This document shows, piece by piece, positions 27,188-34,580 of a stretch of DNA of 64,000 nt. The position numbers and the translations under genes are program-made. Where the stretch lies: positions 1 to 64,000 of the forward strand of contig JBBRPP010000015.1 of the NCBI GenBank assembly GCA_038227995.1, given 5' to 3'. Position 1 is the first letter of the stretch, and each line of letters begins with the position of its first letter. A model generated the notes under the pieces. That model worked only from the letters and a program-made list of their open reading frames with translations. It ran no database searches and had not been told where the DNA came from. The DNA comes from WLMZ01 sp038227995 (GTDB lineage: Bacteria > Actinomycetota > Acidimicrobiia > Acidimicrobiales > Ilumatobacteraceae).

Positions 27188-28327
27188 ATGCCCACCAACG
27201 ATCAGATCATCGAAGCACTCAGGCCGGTCCAGGATCCGGAGCTGCACCGATCGATCGTCGATCTCGGGATGGTGCGCAAGGTCGAGGTGCGCAGCGACGG
27301 TTCGGTCGCAGTGCTGATCGCACTCACGATCGCCGGCTGCCCGTTGCGCAACGAGATCCAGAACCGGGTGACCGGCGCTCTCACGCCGTTGGGAGTCACC
27401 TCGGTCGATCTCGACTTCACGGTGATGACCGATCAGGAGCGCGAAGACCTGCGCATCAAGCTGCACGGCAGCACCGCGGCGACAGCGGGTCAGGGCCAGG
27501 CCCACGGTCATGCGCAGGGGCGCAAGATCCCGTTCGCCGACACCGGTTCGAAAACCCGCCCGCTGTTGATCGCATCGGGCAAGGGTGGCGTCGGCAAGAG
27601 CACTGTCACCACCAACCTCGCCGTTGCGCTCGCCGCTCAGGGCCACTCCGTCGGCGTCGTCGATGCCGACATCTACGGCTACAGCATCCCGCGCATGCTC
27701 GGCACCGACCGCGATCCGGTTGCGATCGACTCGATGCTGATCCCGCCCGAGGCGTGGGGCGTTCGCTGCATCTCGATCGGTTACTTCGTCGAGGAAGGCC
27801 AGGCGGTGATCTGGCGCGGACCCATGCTGCACAAAGCGCTCGAGCAGTTCCTCACCGATGTGTTCTGGGACGAACCCGACTTCCTCCTGATCGACATGCC
27901 GCCCGGCACCGGCGACATCGCCCTGTCGCTGAGCCAGTACCTGCCACGCGGCGAGGTGTATGTCGTGACGACACCGCAGCCGGCCGCGCAGAAGGTGGCG
28001 CGTCTGTCGGCCGCGATGGCGGCGAAGGTCAACCTGCCCGTCAAGGGCATCATCGAGAACATGAGCTGGTTCACGGGTGACGACGGCAAGCGCTACGAGA
28101 TCTTCGGCAGCGGTGGTGGTCAAGAGCTCGCCGACGAGCTCGGTGTCCCGCTGCTCGGCCAGCTGCCGTTGCTCACTGCTGTCCGCGAAGGCGGCGACGA
28201 CGGCCAGCCGATCGCCGCTGTGGATCCCACCAGCGAGCTGGGCGCCACGTTCCACGCGATCGCCGGCCGGATCGCCAGCGAGCTGAAGCCGAAGAAGGTC
28301 TTCAGCGCCGCCCTGCGCATCAACTGA
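27188..28327 (+). CDS. mrp: Mrp/ApbC-family Fe-S cluster carrier ATPase
   Basis: A 379-residue P-loop protein that carries Fe-S clusters to client enzymes. An N-terminal MIP18 (DUF59) domain (about 1-75, with the motif TIAGCPLRN) is joined by a Gly/His/Gln-rich linker to a MinD-type ATPase. The deviant Walker A SGKGGVGKST lies at about residues 131-140, followed by DADIYGYSIPRMLG. The CxxC usually found in the later ENMS-F segment is replaced by FTGDDGKRYEIFG, as I recall in other actinobacterial Mrp proteins. The ATG at 27188 has GGAG six to nine bases upstream, so longer upstream frames are rejected. Confidence 0.93.
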   Translation: MPTNDQIIEALRPVQDPELHRSIVDLGMVRKVEVRSDGSVAVLIALTIAGCPLRNEIQNRVTGALTPLGVTSVDLDFTVMTDQEREDLRIKLHGSTAATAGQGQAHGHAQGRKIPFADTGSKTRPLLIASGKGGVGKSTVTTNLAVALAAQGHSVGVVDADIYGYSIPRMLGTDRDPVAIDSMLIPPEAWGVRCISIGYFVEEGQAVIWRGPMLHKALEQFLTDVFWDEPDFLLIDMPPGTGDIALSLSQYLPRGEVYVVTTPQPAAQKVARLSAAMAAKVNLPVKGIIENMSWFTGDDGKRYEIFGSGGGQELADELGVPLLGQLPLLTAVREGGDDGQPIAAVDPTSELGATFHAIAGRIASELKPKKVFSAALRIN

Positions 28328-28359
28328 CCGGGCGCCGAGTCGATCGCTCGAGGTCCCGC

Positions 28360-29154
28360 ATGCCCGAGCCGTCGTCCGCACGTGACATGACGACAGTCGT
28401 GACGCGGTTGCGCGCTGCCGGCTGCGTGTTCGCTGAGGACGAGGCCGAGTTGCTGGGAGCCGCTGCCGGGTCAGATGCGGAGCTCGACGTGATGGTCGGG
28501 CGTCGAGCCGACGGTGTGCCGCTCGAACACGTGGTCGGCTGGGCCGAGTTCTGTGGCCTGCGGATCGAGCTCGACCCCGGCGTCTTCGTGCCTCGGCGGC
28601 GTAGCAAATTGCTGGTGCAGTCTGCCGCGTCCCTCACGATGCCGCATGACACGGTCATCGACATGTGCTGTGGGTCCGGCGCGGTCGGCGTTGCCGTGGC
28701 CCATCGCGTCGGTCCGATCGCGCTGTTCGCGGCCGACATCGACGCCGCAGCCGTTGCCTGCGCCCGTCGCAACCTCGCGCCGATCGGCGGCGAGGCGTTC
28801 GCGGGCGATCTGTTCGCGCCGTTGCCGAGGCGACTGATCGGATACGCCGCGGTCATCGTCGTCAATGCGCCATATGTGCCGACGTCGGCCGTGGCGTACA
28901 TGCCGCGCGAGGCGCGGTTGTTCGAGCCGCCCGCTGCTCTCGACGGTGGACCTGACGGGCTCGACATCCAGCGTCGAGTGGTCGATGCGGCGGGAGAATG
29001 GCTGAGGCCCAGCGGGCACCTGTTGATCGAGACCAGCGACGAGCAGGCGGACGCGACTGCCGGGCTGTTCACCGTTGCGGGGTATGCGGCTCGCGTCGTC
29101 AGGTCTGGCGAACTCGACGCGACCGTTGTGATCGGTGCGCGTCGTTTCGACTGA
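28360..29154 (+). CDS. PrmC-related glutamine N5-methyltransferase, unknown target
   Basis: S-adenosylmethionine-dependent methyltransferase of 264 residues. The SAM-binding motif I is VIDMCCGSGAVGVAVA. The catalytic NPPY of PrmC is NAPYVPT here, which is typical of the TIGR03704 subfamily of PrmC relatives whose substrate is not known. It lacks the full PrmC N-terminal release-factor-binding domain (about 50 residues precede VPLEHVVGWAEF). The ATG at 28360 has AGGT upstream; a second ATG nine codons later is possible. It lies 32 bases after mrp in the same direction. Confidence 0.85.
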   Translation: MPEPSSARDMTTVVTRLRAAGCVFAEDEAELLGAAAGSDAELDVMVGRRADGVPLEHVVGWAEFCGLRIELDPGVFVPRRRSKLLVQSAASLTMPHDTVIDMCCGSGAVGVAVAHRVGPIALFAADIDAAAVACARRNLAPIGGEAFAGDLFAPLPRRLIGYAAVIVVNAPYVPTSAVAYMPREARLFEPPAALDGGPDGLDIQRRVVDAAGEWLRPSGHLLIETSDEQADATAGLFTVAGYAARVVRSGELDATVVIGARRFD

Positions 29155-29160
29155 TTCCCG

Positions 29161-30180
29161 TCAGAGCGCGAGGCGACCTTCGAACTCGCCGTCGACGACC
29201 ACACCGGTCGGGACGAAACCGAGCCGTTCGTAGAAACCTTTCGGTCCACCGGGCGCGTCGACCCACGACAACAGGATCGCGTCGTGTCCCTCGGCGCGAA
29301 ACCGATCGGCGAGCGCACTGATGGCACGACGTCCGACGCCGCGCCGTTGATGGCGCCGGTCGATCAGGAACCGCCACAGGTAGGGCACCGGCTCGCCCGG
29401 GGACACTGCCGAGAGCAACATGAATCCGACGATCTCGCCGTCGGCCCGAACAGCCAGCGGAGCGGGGACGACGCGATGCTCGCCATGCATCGGTGGCGCC
29501 ACGATCTGGGCGAACGACCGATTCATCGGTGACACGAATCGTTCCTGATGTCGATGCGTTGCGAGCGCGGAGACGTCGCGCAGGTTGTCGTCGTCGATCT
29601 CGACCAACTCGACGACGTCGCACGACGTCGGTCTGCTCAGCCAGTCGACTCGGTCCTCGCGCAGCAGCGCGAACTGCATGTCATCCACCCACTGGCCGCG
29701 GACCAGCACCGAACGGCGCGCGAGCCCTTCGAACCGGAACCCGAGGTGCTCGATCACACGCATCGACGGGGTGTTCTCGGGATCGATGGTTGCCACGATT
29801 CGTCGCACCGCCGAGCGAGCGAACAATGCGTCGATCATCGCGCCGGCGGCTTCGCTCGCGTATCCCTTGCCGTGGTGCTGCGGAGCGAGCGTGAACCCGA
29901 TCTCGGCGGTGAGGCCGCCGTCGGACATGCCGACGCCGAGGTCGCCGACGACTTCGCCGGCGACCTCGATCGCGATCTGCACCCAACCGTCGGTCGGGAG
30001 TCGGTCGATGTCCTCCTGCTCGGCGAGCATGCGCTGTGCATCGACGAGATCGAACGGCATCGGCCAGCTCTGGAAGTGGGCGATGTCGGGCAGGTTCCGG
30101 TACGAAGCAAGCGCCGGGGCATCGGCGATCCGCATGATCCTCAGCGTCGAGCGCTCGGTCTGAAGCGGAAGCACGGACAT
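29161..30180 (-). CDS. Tandem double-GNAT acetyltransferase
   Basis: A 339-residue fusion of two GCN5-related N-acetyltransferase domains. The first (about 1-170) is RimJ/RimL-like, with TLRIMRIADAPAL, the acetyl-CoA loop LAPQHHGKGYASEA and RVIEHLGFRFEG. The second (about 185-339) resembles diamine or spermidine acetyltransferase-type GNATs, with IDRRHQRRGVGRRA and GFYERLGFVPTG. The substrates are unknown. The ATG at 30180 is chosen over a TTG four codons earlier because of an upstream GACTGAGG. It converges on the methyltransferase gene with a six-base gap. Confidence 0.88.
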   Translation of the reverse strand: MSVLPLQTERSTLRIMRIADAPALASYRNLPDIAHFQSWPMPFDLVDAQRMLAEQEDIDRLPTDGWVQIAIEVAGEVVGDLGVGMSDGGLTAEIGFTLAPQHHGKGYASEAAGAMIDALFARSAVRRIVATIDPENTPSMRVIEHLGFRFEGLARRSVLVRGQWVDDMQFALLREDRVDWLSRPTSCDVVELVEIDDDNLRDVSALATHRHQERFVSPMNRSFAQIVAPPMHGEHRVVPAPLAVRADGEIVGFMLLSAVSPGEPVPYLWRFLIDRRHQRRGVGRRAISALADRFRAEGHDAILLSWVDAPGGPKGFYERLGFVPTGVVVDGEFEGRLAL

Positions 30181-30218
30181 CGCCTCAGTCAATCAGACGT
30201 TGACCTCGCGCTGGAGGC

Positions 30219-30857
30219 CTACTGGCGCAGCTGGGCGTACTCGATGACGCGGGTCATGACGACATCGTCGACCTTGTGCGCCGCGCCCGCGTCGAACGGT
30301 GGCTGGGGGTCGTACTCGATCATCAGTTGCGATGCCATCGCGGCGGTGTCGTCGACGAGCAGTTCGAGGAGGCGCAGCGCCATGTCGATGCCGCTCGACA
30401 CGCCGGCCGCAGTGATGATCCGCTGATCGAGGTGCTCGACCACCCGCTCGGCCGTGGGGATCGCGCCTGTCTTGGCGAGCTCCTGATACGACGCCCAGTG
30501 AGTGGTCGCGGTGAGGCCACCGAGCAGACCTGCTGCGCCCAGTACCAGTGAGCCGGTGCAGACGCTGGTCGTGTAGGTCGACGTTGCGTGCGCGGCGCGG
30601 ACCCAGTCGAGGACGCGCTGGTCGTCCATCAAGGCCCGCGTGCCGACGCCGCCCGGAAACACGATGATGTCCGGGTTGGGCAGTTCCTCGAACGTCTTGT
30701 CGATCGTGATCCCGAGGAACCCGTTCTCGCTGCGGACCTCGCCCTTGACATGGCCGATGAAGTTGATGTCGAACCCGGGGACTCGTTGCAGGACCTCGTA
30801 CGGGCCGATGCCGTCGAGTGCGGTGAACCGAGGGAACAGAGGGATGGCGATCTGCAT
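30219..30857 (-). CDS. DJ-1/PfpI-family protein (isonitrile-hydratase-like)
   Basis: A 212-residue class I glutamine-amidotransferase-like protein. The nucleophile is Cys100 in TTSVCTGSLVLGAAGLL, with a FPGGVGT segment before it. The organisation is closest to isonitrile hydratases and related DJ-1 proteins, but the substrate is not fixed by the sequence. The ATG at 30857 follows AGGAG by eight bases. Immediately upstream is a 7-bp tandem repeat and then the GlxA-type regulator gene on the same strand, so the regulator probably governs this gene. Confidence 0.87.
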   Translation of the reverse strand: MQIAIPLFPRFTALDGIGPYEVLQRVPGFDINFIGHVKGEVRSENGFLGITIDKTFEELPNPDIIVFPGGVGTRALMDDQRVLDWVRAAHATSTYTTSVCTGSLVLGAAGLLGGLTATTHWASYQELAKTGAIPTAERVVEHLDQRIITAAGVSSGIDMALRLLELLVDDTAAMASQLMIEYDPQPPFDAGAAHKVDDVVMTRVIEYAQLRQ

Positions 30858-30870
30858 GGTGATGGACTCC

Positions 30871-30910
30871 TGGTGGCTGGTGGCTGGTGGCTGGTGGCTG
30901 GTGGCTGGTG
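30871..30910 (-). repeat. Heptanucleotide tandem repeat before the DJ-1 gene
   Basis: Five full copies of TGGTGGC (plus-strand reading) and a partial sixth occupy most of the gap between the regulator and DJ-1 genes. On the coding strand the array (GCCACCA units) ends next to the AGGAG ribosome binding site. Because the unit is seven bases, slippage changes the spacing or folding of the leader, not a reading frame. Confidence 0.9.
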
Positions 30911-30930
30911 ATCGGTTGTTGGTTGCTGTG

Positions 30931-31977
30931 TCAGCGGGCTGAGGTGCCGGCTGCGCCGAAGCGGCGGCGGTAGTCGTCGGGTGCGACACCGACCCGGCGC
31001 AGGAACGACCGGCGCATGGTCTCGGCGGTGCCGAAACCGCACTGGCGGGCGACGGTCGCCACGCTGGCACCGCGATGCTCGAGGCGTTGGCGCGCCGCTT
31101 CGACCCGAATCCGCTCGACGTACCTGGCCGGTGGTTCGCCGACCTCGGCCGTGAAGACGCGCGTGAAGTGGCGTTCGCTCATGTGGATCGCGGCTGCGAG
31201 TGATCCGACGCGCAGATCGGCTGCCGGGTTGGCGATGACGAGATCCTGCGCGGCCCGGACCGCAGGCGTCTCGGCCGGTTGGCTCCACACCGGCGCGGCG
31301 AACTGCGACTGGCCGCCGGGCCGACGCAGGAACATCACGAGGTGACGCGCCACGGTCTGGGCCACATCGGCGCCGTGATCGTGCTCGACCAACGCAAGGC
31401 TGAGGTCGATGCCCGCGGTGACTCCGGCTGACGTCCAGACCTTGCCGTCGTTGACATAGATCGGATCGGCGTCGACCTGCAACGCGGGAAACTCGGCAGC
31501 GAGCCGCTTGGCCCGGTTCCAGTGCGTGGTGACGTGCTTGCCGTCGAGCAGACCGGTGGCCGCGCCGAGGAACGTACCGCTGCAGACGGTTGCGAACCGG
31601 TCGGCCCGGCGGCCGGCGCGAGCGAGGCTGCGGACGAACGCGGCGTCGTGATAGGCGGCATAGACCCCGTTGCCGCCCGGGATCAGCAGCGTGTCGATTG
31701 CGCCTGTCGTGGGAATCGCGTGGGGTGCGAAGAACGTCAGCCCGCTCTCGCTTGTCACCGGACCGGGCGCTTCGGCACAGACGAGCAGCTCGTACGGCGG
31801 CGCGGAAACAATGTCGGCTCCGATGTCGGCTTCGGCGGCGGTTCGAGCGCGATGTTCGAGGACGTCGTTCGCCCCGGCGAAGACCTCGTGTGGCCCGACG
31901 ACGTCGAGCGGCTGCACACCCGGATAGCACACGATGACGATTCGCCGAGTGGTCGACGTTGGTGTGGCCCGGTTCAT
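30931..31977 (-). CDS. GlxA-type AraC-family regulator with DJ-1 domain
   Basis: A 348-residue regulator: an N-terminal DJ-1/PfpI-like sensor domain (about 10-195, with the Cys nucleophile position in ATVCSGTFLGAA) and a C-terminal AraC DNA-binding domain. The latter has two helix-turn-helix units (LAAAIHMSERHFTRVF and VARQCGFGTAETMRRSF). Such proteins control catabolic genes. Here the downstream gene encodes a free-standing DJ-1 protein, so sensor and enzyme share a fold. The ATG at 31977 begins the homologous region. Confidence 0.91.
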   Translation of the reverse strand: MNRATPTSTTRRIVIVCYPGVQPLDVVGPHEVFAGANDVLEHRARTAAEADIGADIVSAPPYELLVCAEAPGPVTSESGLTFFAPHAIPTTGAIDTLLIPGGNGVYAAYHDAAFVRSLARAGRRADRFATVCSGTFLGAATGLLDGKHVTTHWNRAKRLAAEFPALQVDADPIYVNDGKVWTSAGVTAGIDLSLALVEHDHGADVAQTVARHLVMFLRRPGGQSQFAAPVWSQPAETPAVRAAQDLVIANPAADLRVGSLAAAIHMSERHFTRVFTAEVGEPPARYVERIRVEAARQRLEHRGASVATVARQCGFGTAETMRRSFLRRVGVAPDDYRRRFGAAGTSAR

Positions 31978-32118
31978 ACCGCCATCGTGACGTGCGGTGC
32001 CGATGGCGTCAATGACATTGATCCCACCTTTCACGCCAAACGGTGACGGAGCCGAGGGCCTCGGTACGATGGGCGACGCATTGCGCAGGCCGCGATGCGC
32101 AGTCGTGAAAGGACCATC

Positions 32119-32352
32119 GTGGACGTACGCATCGGCGTGACCCAAGCACCCCGTGAGATCAGCATCGAGATGGCTGACGACTCCGATCGGGCGGCGCTGA
32201 AGACCAAGGTCGAGGCCGCGCTTTCCGGCGCCGTCGATGTGTTGTGGTTGACCGACAAGAAGGGTCGCGATGTCGGCGTCGCCGCCGCCAAGATCGCGTA
32301 CATCGAGGTCGGCACACCCGACAGCGAGCGCCGCATCGGCTTCGGGGGCTGA
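32119..32352 (+). CDS. DUF3107 family protein
   Basis: A 77-residue protein with the DUF3107 signature (VDVRIGVTQAPREISIEM at the start and VGVAAAKIAYIEVG near the end). The family is small, actinobacterial and of unknown function. The start is GTG at 32119 with GAAAGGA about seven bases upstream, which fits better than upstream ATG codons. It leads the operon with two ArsA-like ATPases. From memory, the M. tuberculosis member (Rv3208A) lies near whiB1 and pdtaS, both also present in this window. Confidence 0.85.
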   Translation: MDVRIGVTQAPREISIEMADDSDRAALKTKVEAALSGAVDVLWLTDKKGRDVGVAAAKIAYIEVGTPDSERRIGFGG

Positions 32353-32381
32353 CACCTCGGTGCCGTCTCGATGAGCGCCCC

Positions 32382-33323
32382 GTGAACCTCCTCGACCGGC
32401 AGCTGATCTTCGTCACCGGCAAGGGTGGCGTCGGCAAGACGACCGTCGCCGCTGCGTTGGCCCAACTCGCCGCGCAGCACGGCAAGCGCACGCTCGTGTG
32501 CGAGATGGATGCCAAGGGATCGTTGGCGGCAGCCTTCGACTGCTCGCCGTTCCCGTACACAGCGCGCGAGGTCGACACCGATCTCTTCGCGATGGCGATG
32601 AACACCGAGGACTCGCTGCGCGAGTACCTCAAGCTGTTCGTGCGGATCCCCTTCGTCGGCCGCATCGGCCCGCTGGCGCGCACGTTCGACTTCGTCGCCG
32701 ACGCGGCACCCGGCGTGAAGGAGATTCTGGCTGTCGGCAAACTCTGCTACGAGGTCCGCGAGCGCAACTACGACCTCGTCGTCGTCGACGCGCACGCCAG
32801 CGGCCACATCGTCGGCCAGATCGGCGCACCGCGAGTCATCAACGAACTGGTCCAGGTCGGGCTCGTGCGCGATCAGACGAAGTGGATGCTCGACATCCTC
32901 GAGGACCCGGTGCAAACCGGGCTGGTCACGGTGACGACGCCGGAGGAGATGCCCGTCAACGAGACGATCGAACTCCTGGCCCAGGTCCGCGAGAAGACCG
33001 GCGTCGACCTCGCCGCGGTGATCGTCAACCGCGTGCTGCCGGCGTTGTTCGGCACCCGCGAAGCACAGGTCTTCGACAAGCTGTTCGACCGAGATGCCGA
33101 GCAGTTGCTCGTCGCCGCCGCAGGCAAGCACGTTGCCGACGTGATGCAGGCGGCGCGGATGAACGAGTCGCGGCGCCGCATCGGTGCCGGACACCTCGAA
33201 CGGTTACGTACCGACGTCGGTGACGACGTGCCGATGATCTATCTCCCCGAACTGTTCACGCGGGCGACCGGACGGCGCGTCGTCAGCCTCGTGTCCGATG
33301 CGCTCGGTGAGGAGCTGATCTGA
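32382..33323 (+). CDS. ArsA/Get3-like ATPase, first of a pair
   Basis: A 313-residue SIMIBI-class ATPase. The deviant Walker A GKGGVGKTT is at residues 13-21, with the paired lysine expected in this class. In place of the usual DTAPTGHT switch the protein has VVVDAHASGHIVGQ, keeping the Gly-His but not the Thr-Ala-Pro. No arsenic-binding cysteine set is visible, so it is not an arsenite pump subunit. The start is GTG at 32382. The stop overlaps the next ATPase gene (TGATG), so the two are probably made in equal amounts and may form a heterodimer. Confidence 0.88.
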   Translation: MNLLDRQLIFVTGKGGVGKTTVAAALAQLAAQHGKRTLVCEMDAKGSLAAAFDCSPFPYTAREVDTDLFAMAMNTEDSLREYLKLFVRIPFVGRIGPLARTFDFVADAAPGVKEILAVGKLCYEVRERNYDLVVVDAHASGHIVGQIGAPRVINELVQVGLVRDQTKWMLDILEDPVQTGLVTVTTPEEMPVNETIELLAQVREKTGVDLAAVIVNRVLPALFGTREAQVFDKLFDRDAEQLLVAAAGKHVADVMQAARMNESRRRIGAGHLERLRTDVGDDVPMIYLPELFTRATGRRVVSLVSDALGEELI

Positions 33324-34504
33324 TGGCTGCCGCAGCGAAGAAGCCGGCGGAGAAGAGCATCGCCAACCTGTTGGCCTCGAAAGAGATGATCATCGTCTGC
33401 GGCAGTGGTGGCGTGGGCAAGACCACGACCGCCGCTGCGCTTGCGGCAGAGGCAGCGGTTCACATCGGTGGCCGGGTGCTGGTGCTCACCGTCGACCCTG
33501 CGAAGCGGTTGGCGAACGCACTCGGGTTGCAGGCGTTCGGCAACACTGAGACGCGAGTGCCGCTCGAGGCCTTCACCCAGGCCGGCGTGAAGCCGCGCGG
33601 CGAGCTGTGGGCCGCGATGCTCGACACCAAGGCCGGCTGGGATGAACTGATTCGCCGCCATGCCCCCGATGCCCAACTGCGCGACACCGTGCTCGCCAAT
33701 CCGCTGTACCAGAACGTGACGGGTCGCTTCGTCCAGAGTCACGACTACATCGCGATGGAGCGACTGCACGAACTGCACGCAAGTGGTCTCTACGACCTGG
33801 TGATCATCGACACGCCGCCATCGCGCAATGCGCTCGACATCCTCGACGCGCCGGGCCGGATGATGGAGTTCTTCGGCAGTCGCCTGCTGCGCTGGCTGAC
33901 GGTGCCGTACCGATCGCGGCTGTTCACCGTCGCATCCAAGCCGTTCTATCAAGTGGCCGACCGAGTGCTCGGTTCGCGCTTTCTGCAGGACATCGCCGAG
34001 TTCTTCGTCCTGTTCCAGACGATGGAGAAGGGCTTCGTCGCTCGGGCTCGCGAGGTCGAACGACTGCTCGCCGATCCGCGCACGAGCTTCCTCGTCGTGT
34101 CGACGCTGGAAGCAGCGCCCGCGCACGAGGCCGCGTTCTTGGCGACGGCTCTGGCCGATCGCCACCTCCCACTCGGTGGCATCGTCATCAACCGGGCGAT
34201 GCCGGAGGTACTGCGTCAGCCGGTGGTGGCCAAGGCCGCGACGCAACTGAGCAAACAGGCCCAGTCGTCGAGCCTGGCTGCTGACATCGGGGCCTCGATC
34301 GATGCCGACCCCGCCGTCGTGCGTGGCATCCTGATCGAGATCGGCGGGCGCTTCCACGACATCGCGATGGTCGCGGCACGTGAGGCCGAGCGCCGTGCCG
34401 ATCTCGAGCGTTTGGCGCCCTTCACCGCGACGGCACCCGCGCTGGATCACGATATTCACAATGTTCGCGGCCTGCTTGAGCTGGGGGATCATCTCTGGCA
34501 ATAG
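33323..34504 (+). CDS. ArsA/Get3-like ATPase, second of a pair
   Basis: A 393-residue partner of the preceding ATPase. Walker A is CGSGGVGKTTTAAAL, followed by LTVDPAKRLANALGL. The switch II region reads VIIDTPPSRNALDIL, so the Gly-His present in the first protein is missing here; the two halves carry complementary deviations. The middle and C-terminal parts are helical. Mycobacteria have a similar adjacent pair (Rv3679-Rv3680, from memory), linked to metabolic stress tolerance. It is followed after 76 bases by the pdtaS gene. Confidence 0.88.
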   Translation: MAAAAKKPAEKSIANLLASKEMIIVCGSGGVGKTTTAAALAAEAAVHIGGRVLVLTVDPAKRLANALGLQAFGNTETRVPLEAFTQAGVKPRGELWAAMLDTKAGWDELIRRHAPDAQLRDTVLANPLYQNVTGRFVQSHDYIAMERLHELHASGLYDLVIIDTPPSRNALDILDAPGRMMEFFGSRLLRWLTVPYRSRLFTVASKPFYQVADRVLGSRFLQDIAEFFVLFQTMEKGFVARAREVERLLADPRTSFLVVSTLEAAPAHEAAFLATALADRHLPLGGIVINRAMPEVLRQPVVAKAATQLSKQAQSSSLAADIGASIDADPAVVRGILIEIGGRFHDIAMVAAREAERRADLERLAPFTATAPALDHDIHNVRGLLELGDHLWQ

Positions 34505-34580
34505 CCGGATGCGCCAGACTCAAAGGCGCACCTGCCGCACGCACGAAACCTGCAAGCATGAGAGAGGCATCAGGAGAATC

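Noticed and set aside
30871..30910. CRISPR-like array
   Set aside because: The units are seven bases with no spacers; it is a simple tandem repeat.
32382..34504. Arsenite efflux ATPase (arsA operon)
   Set aside because: No arsB, arsR, arsD or cysteine metal-binding set is present.
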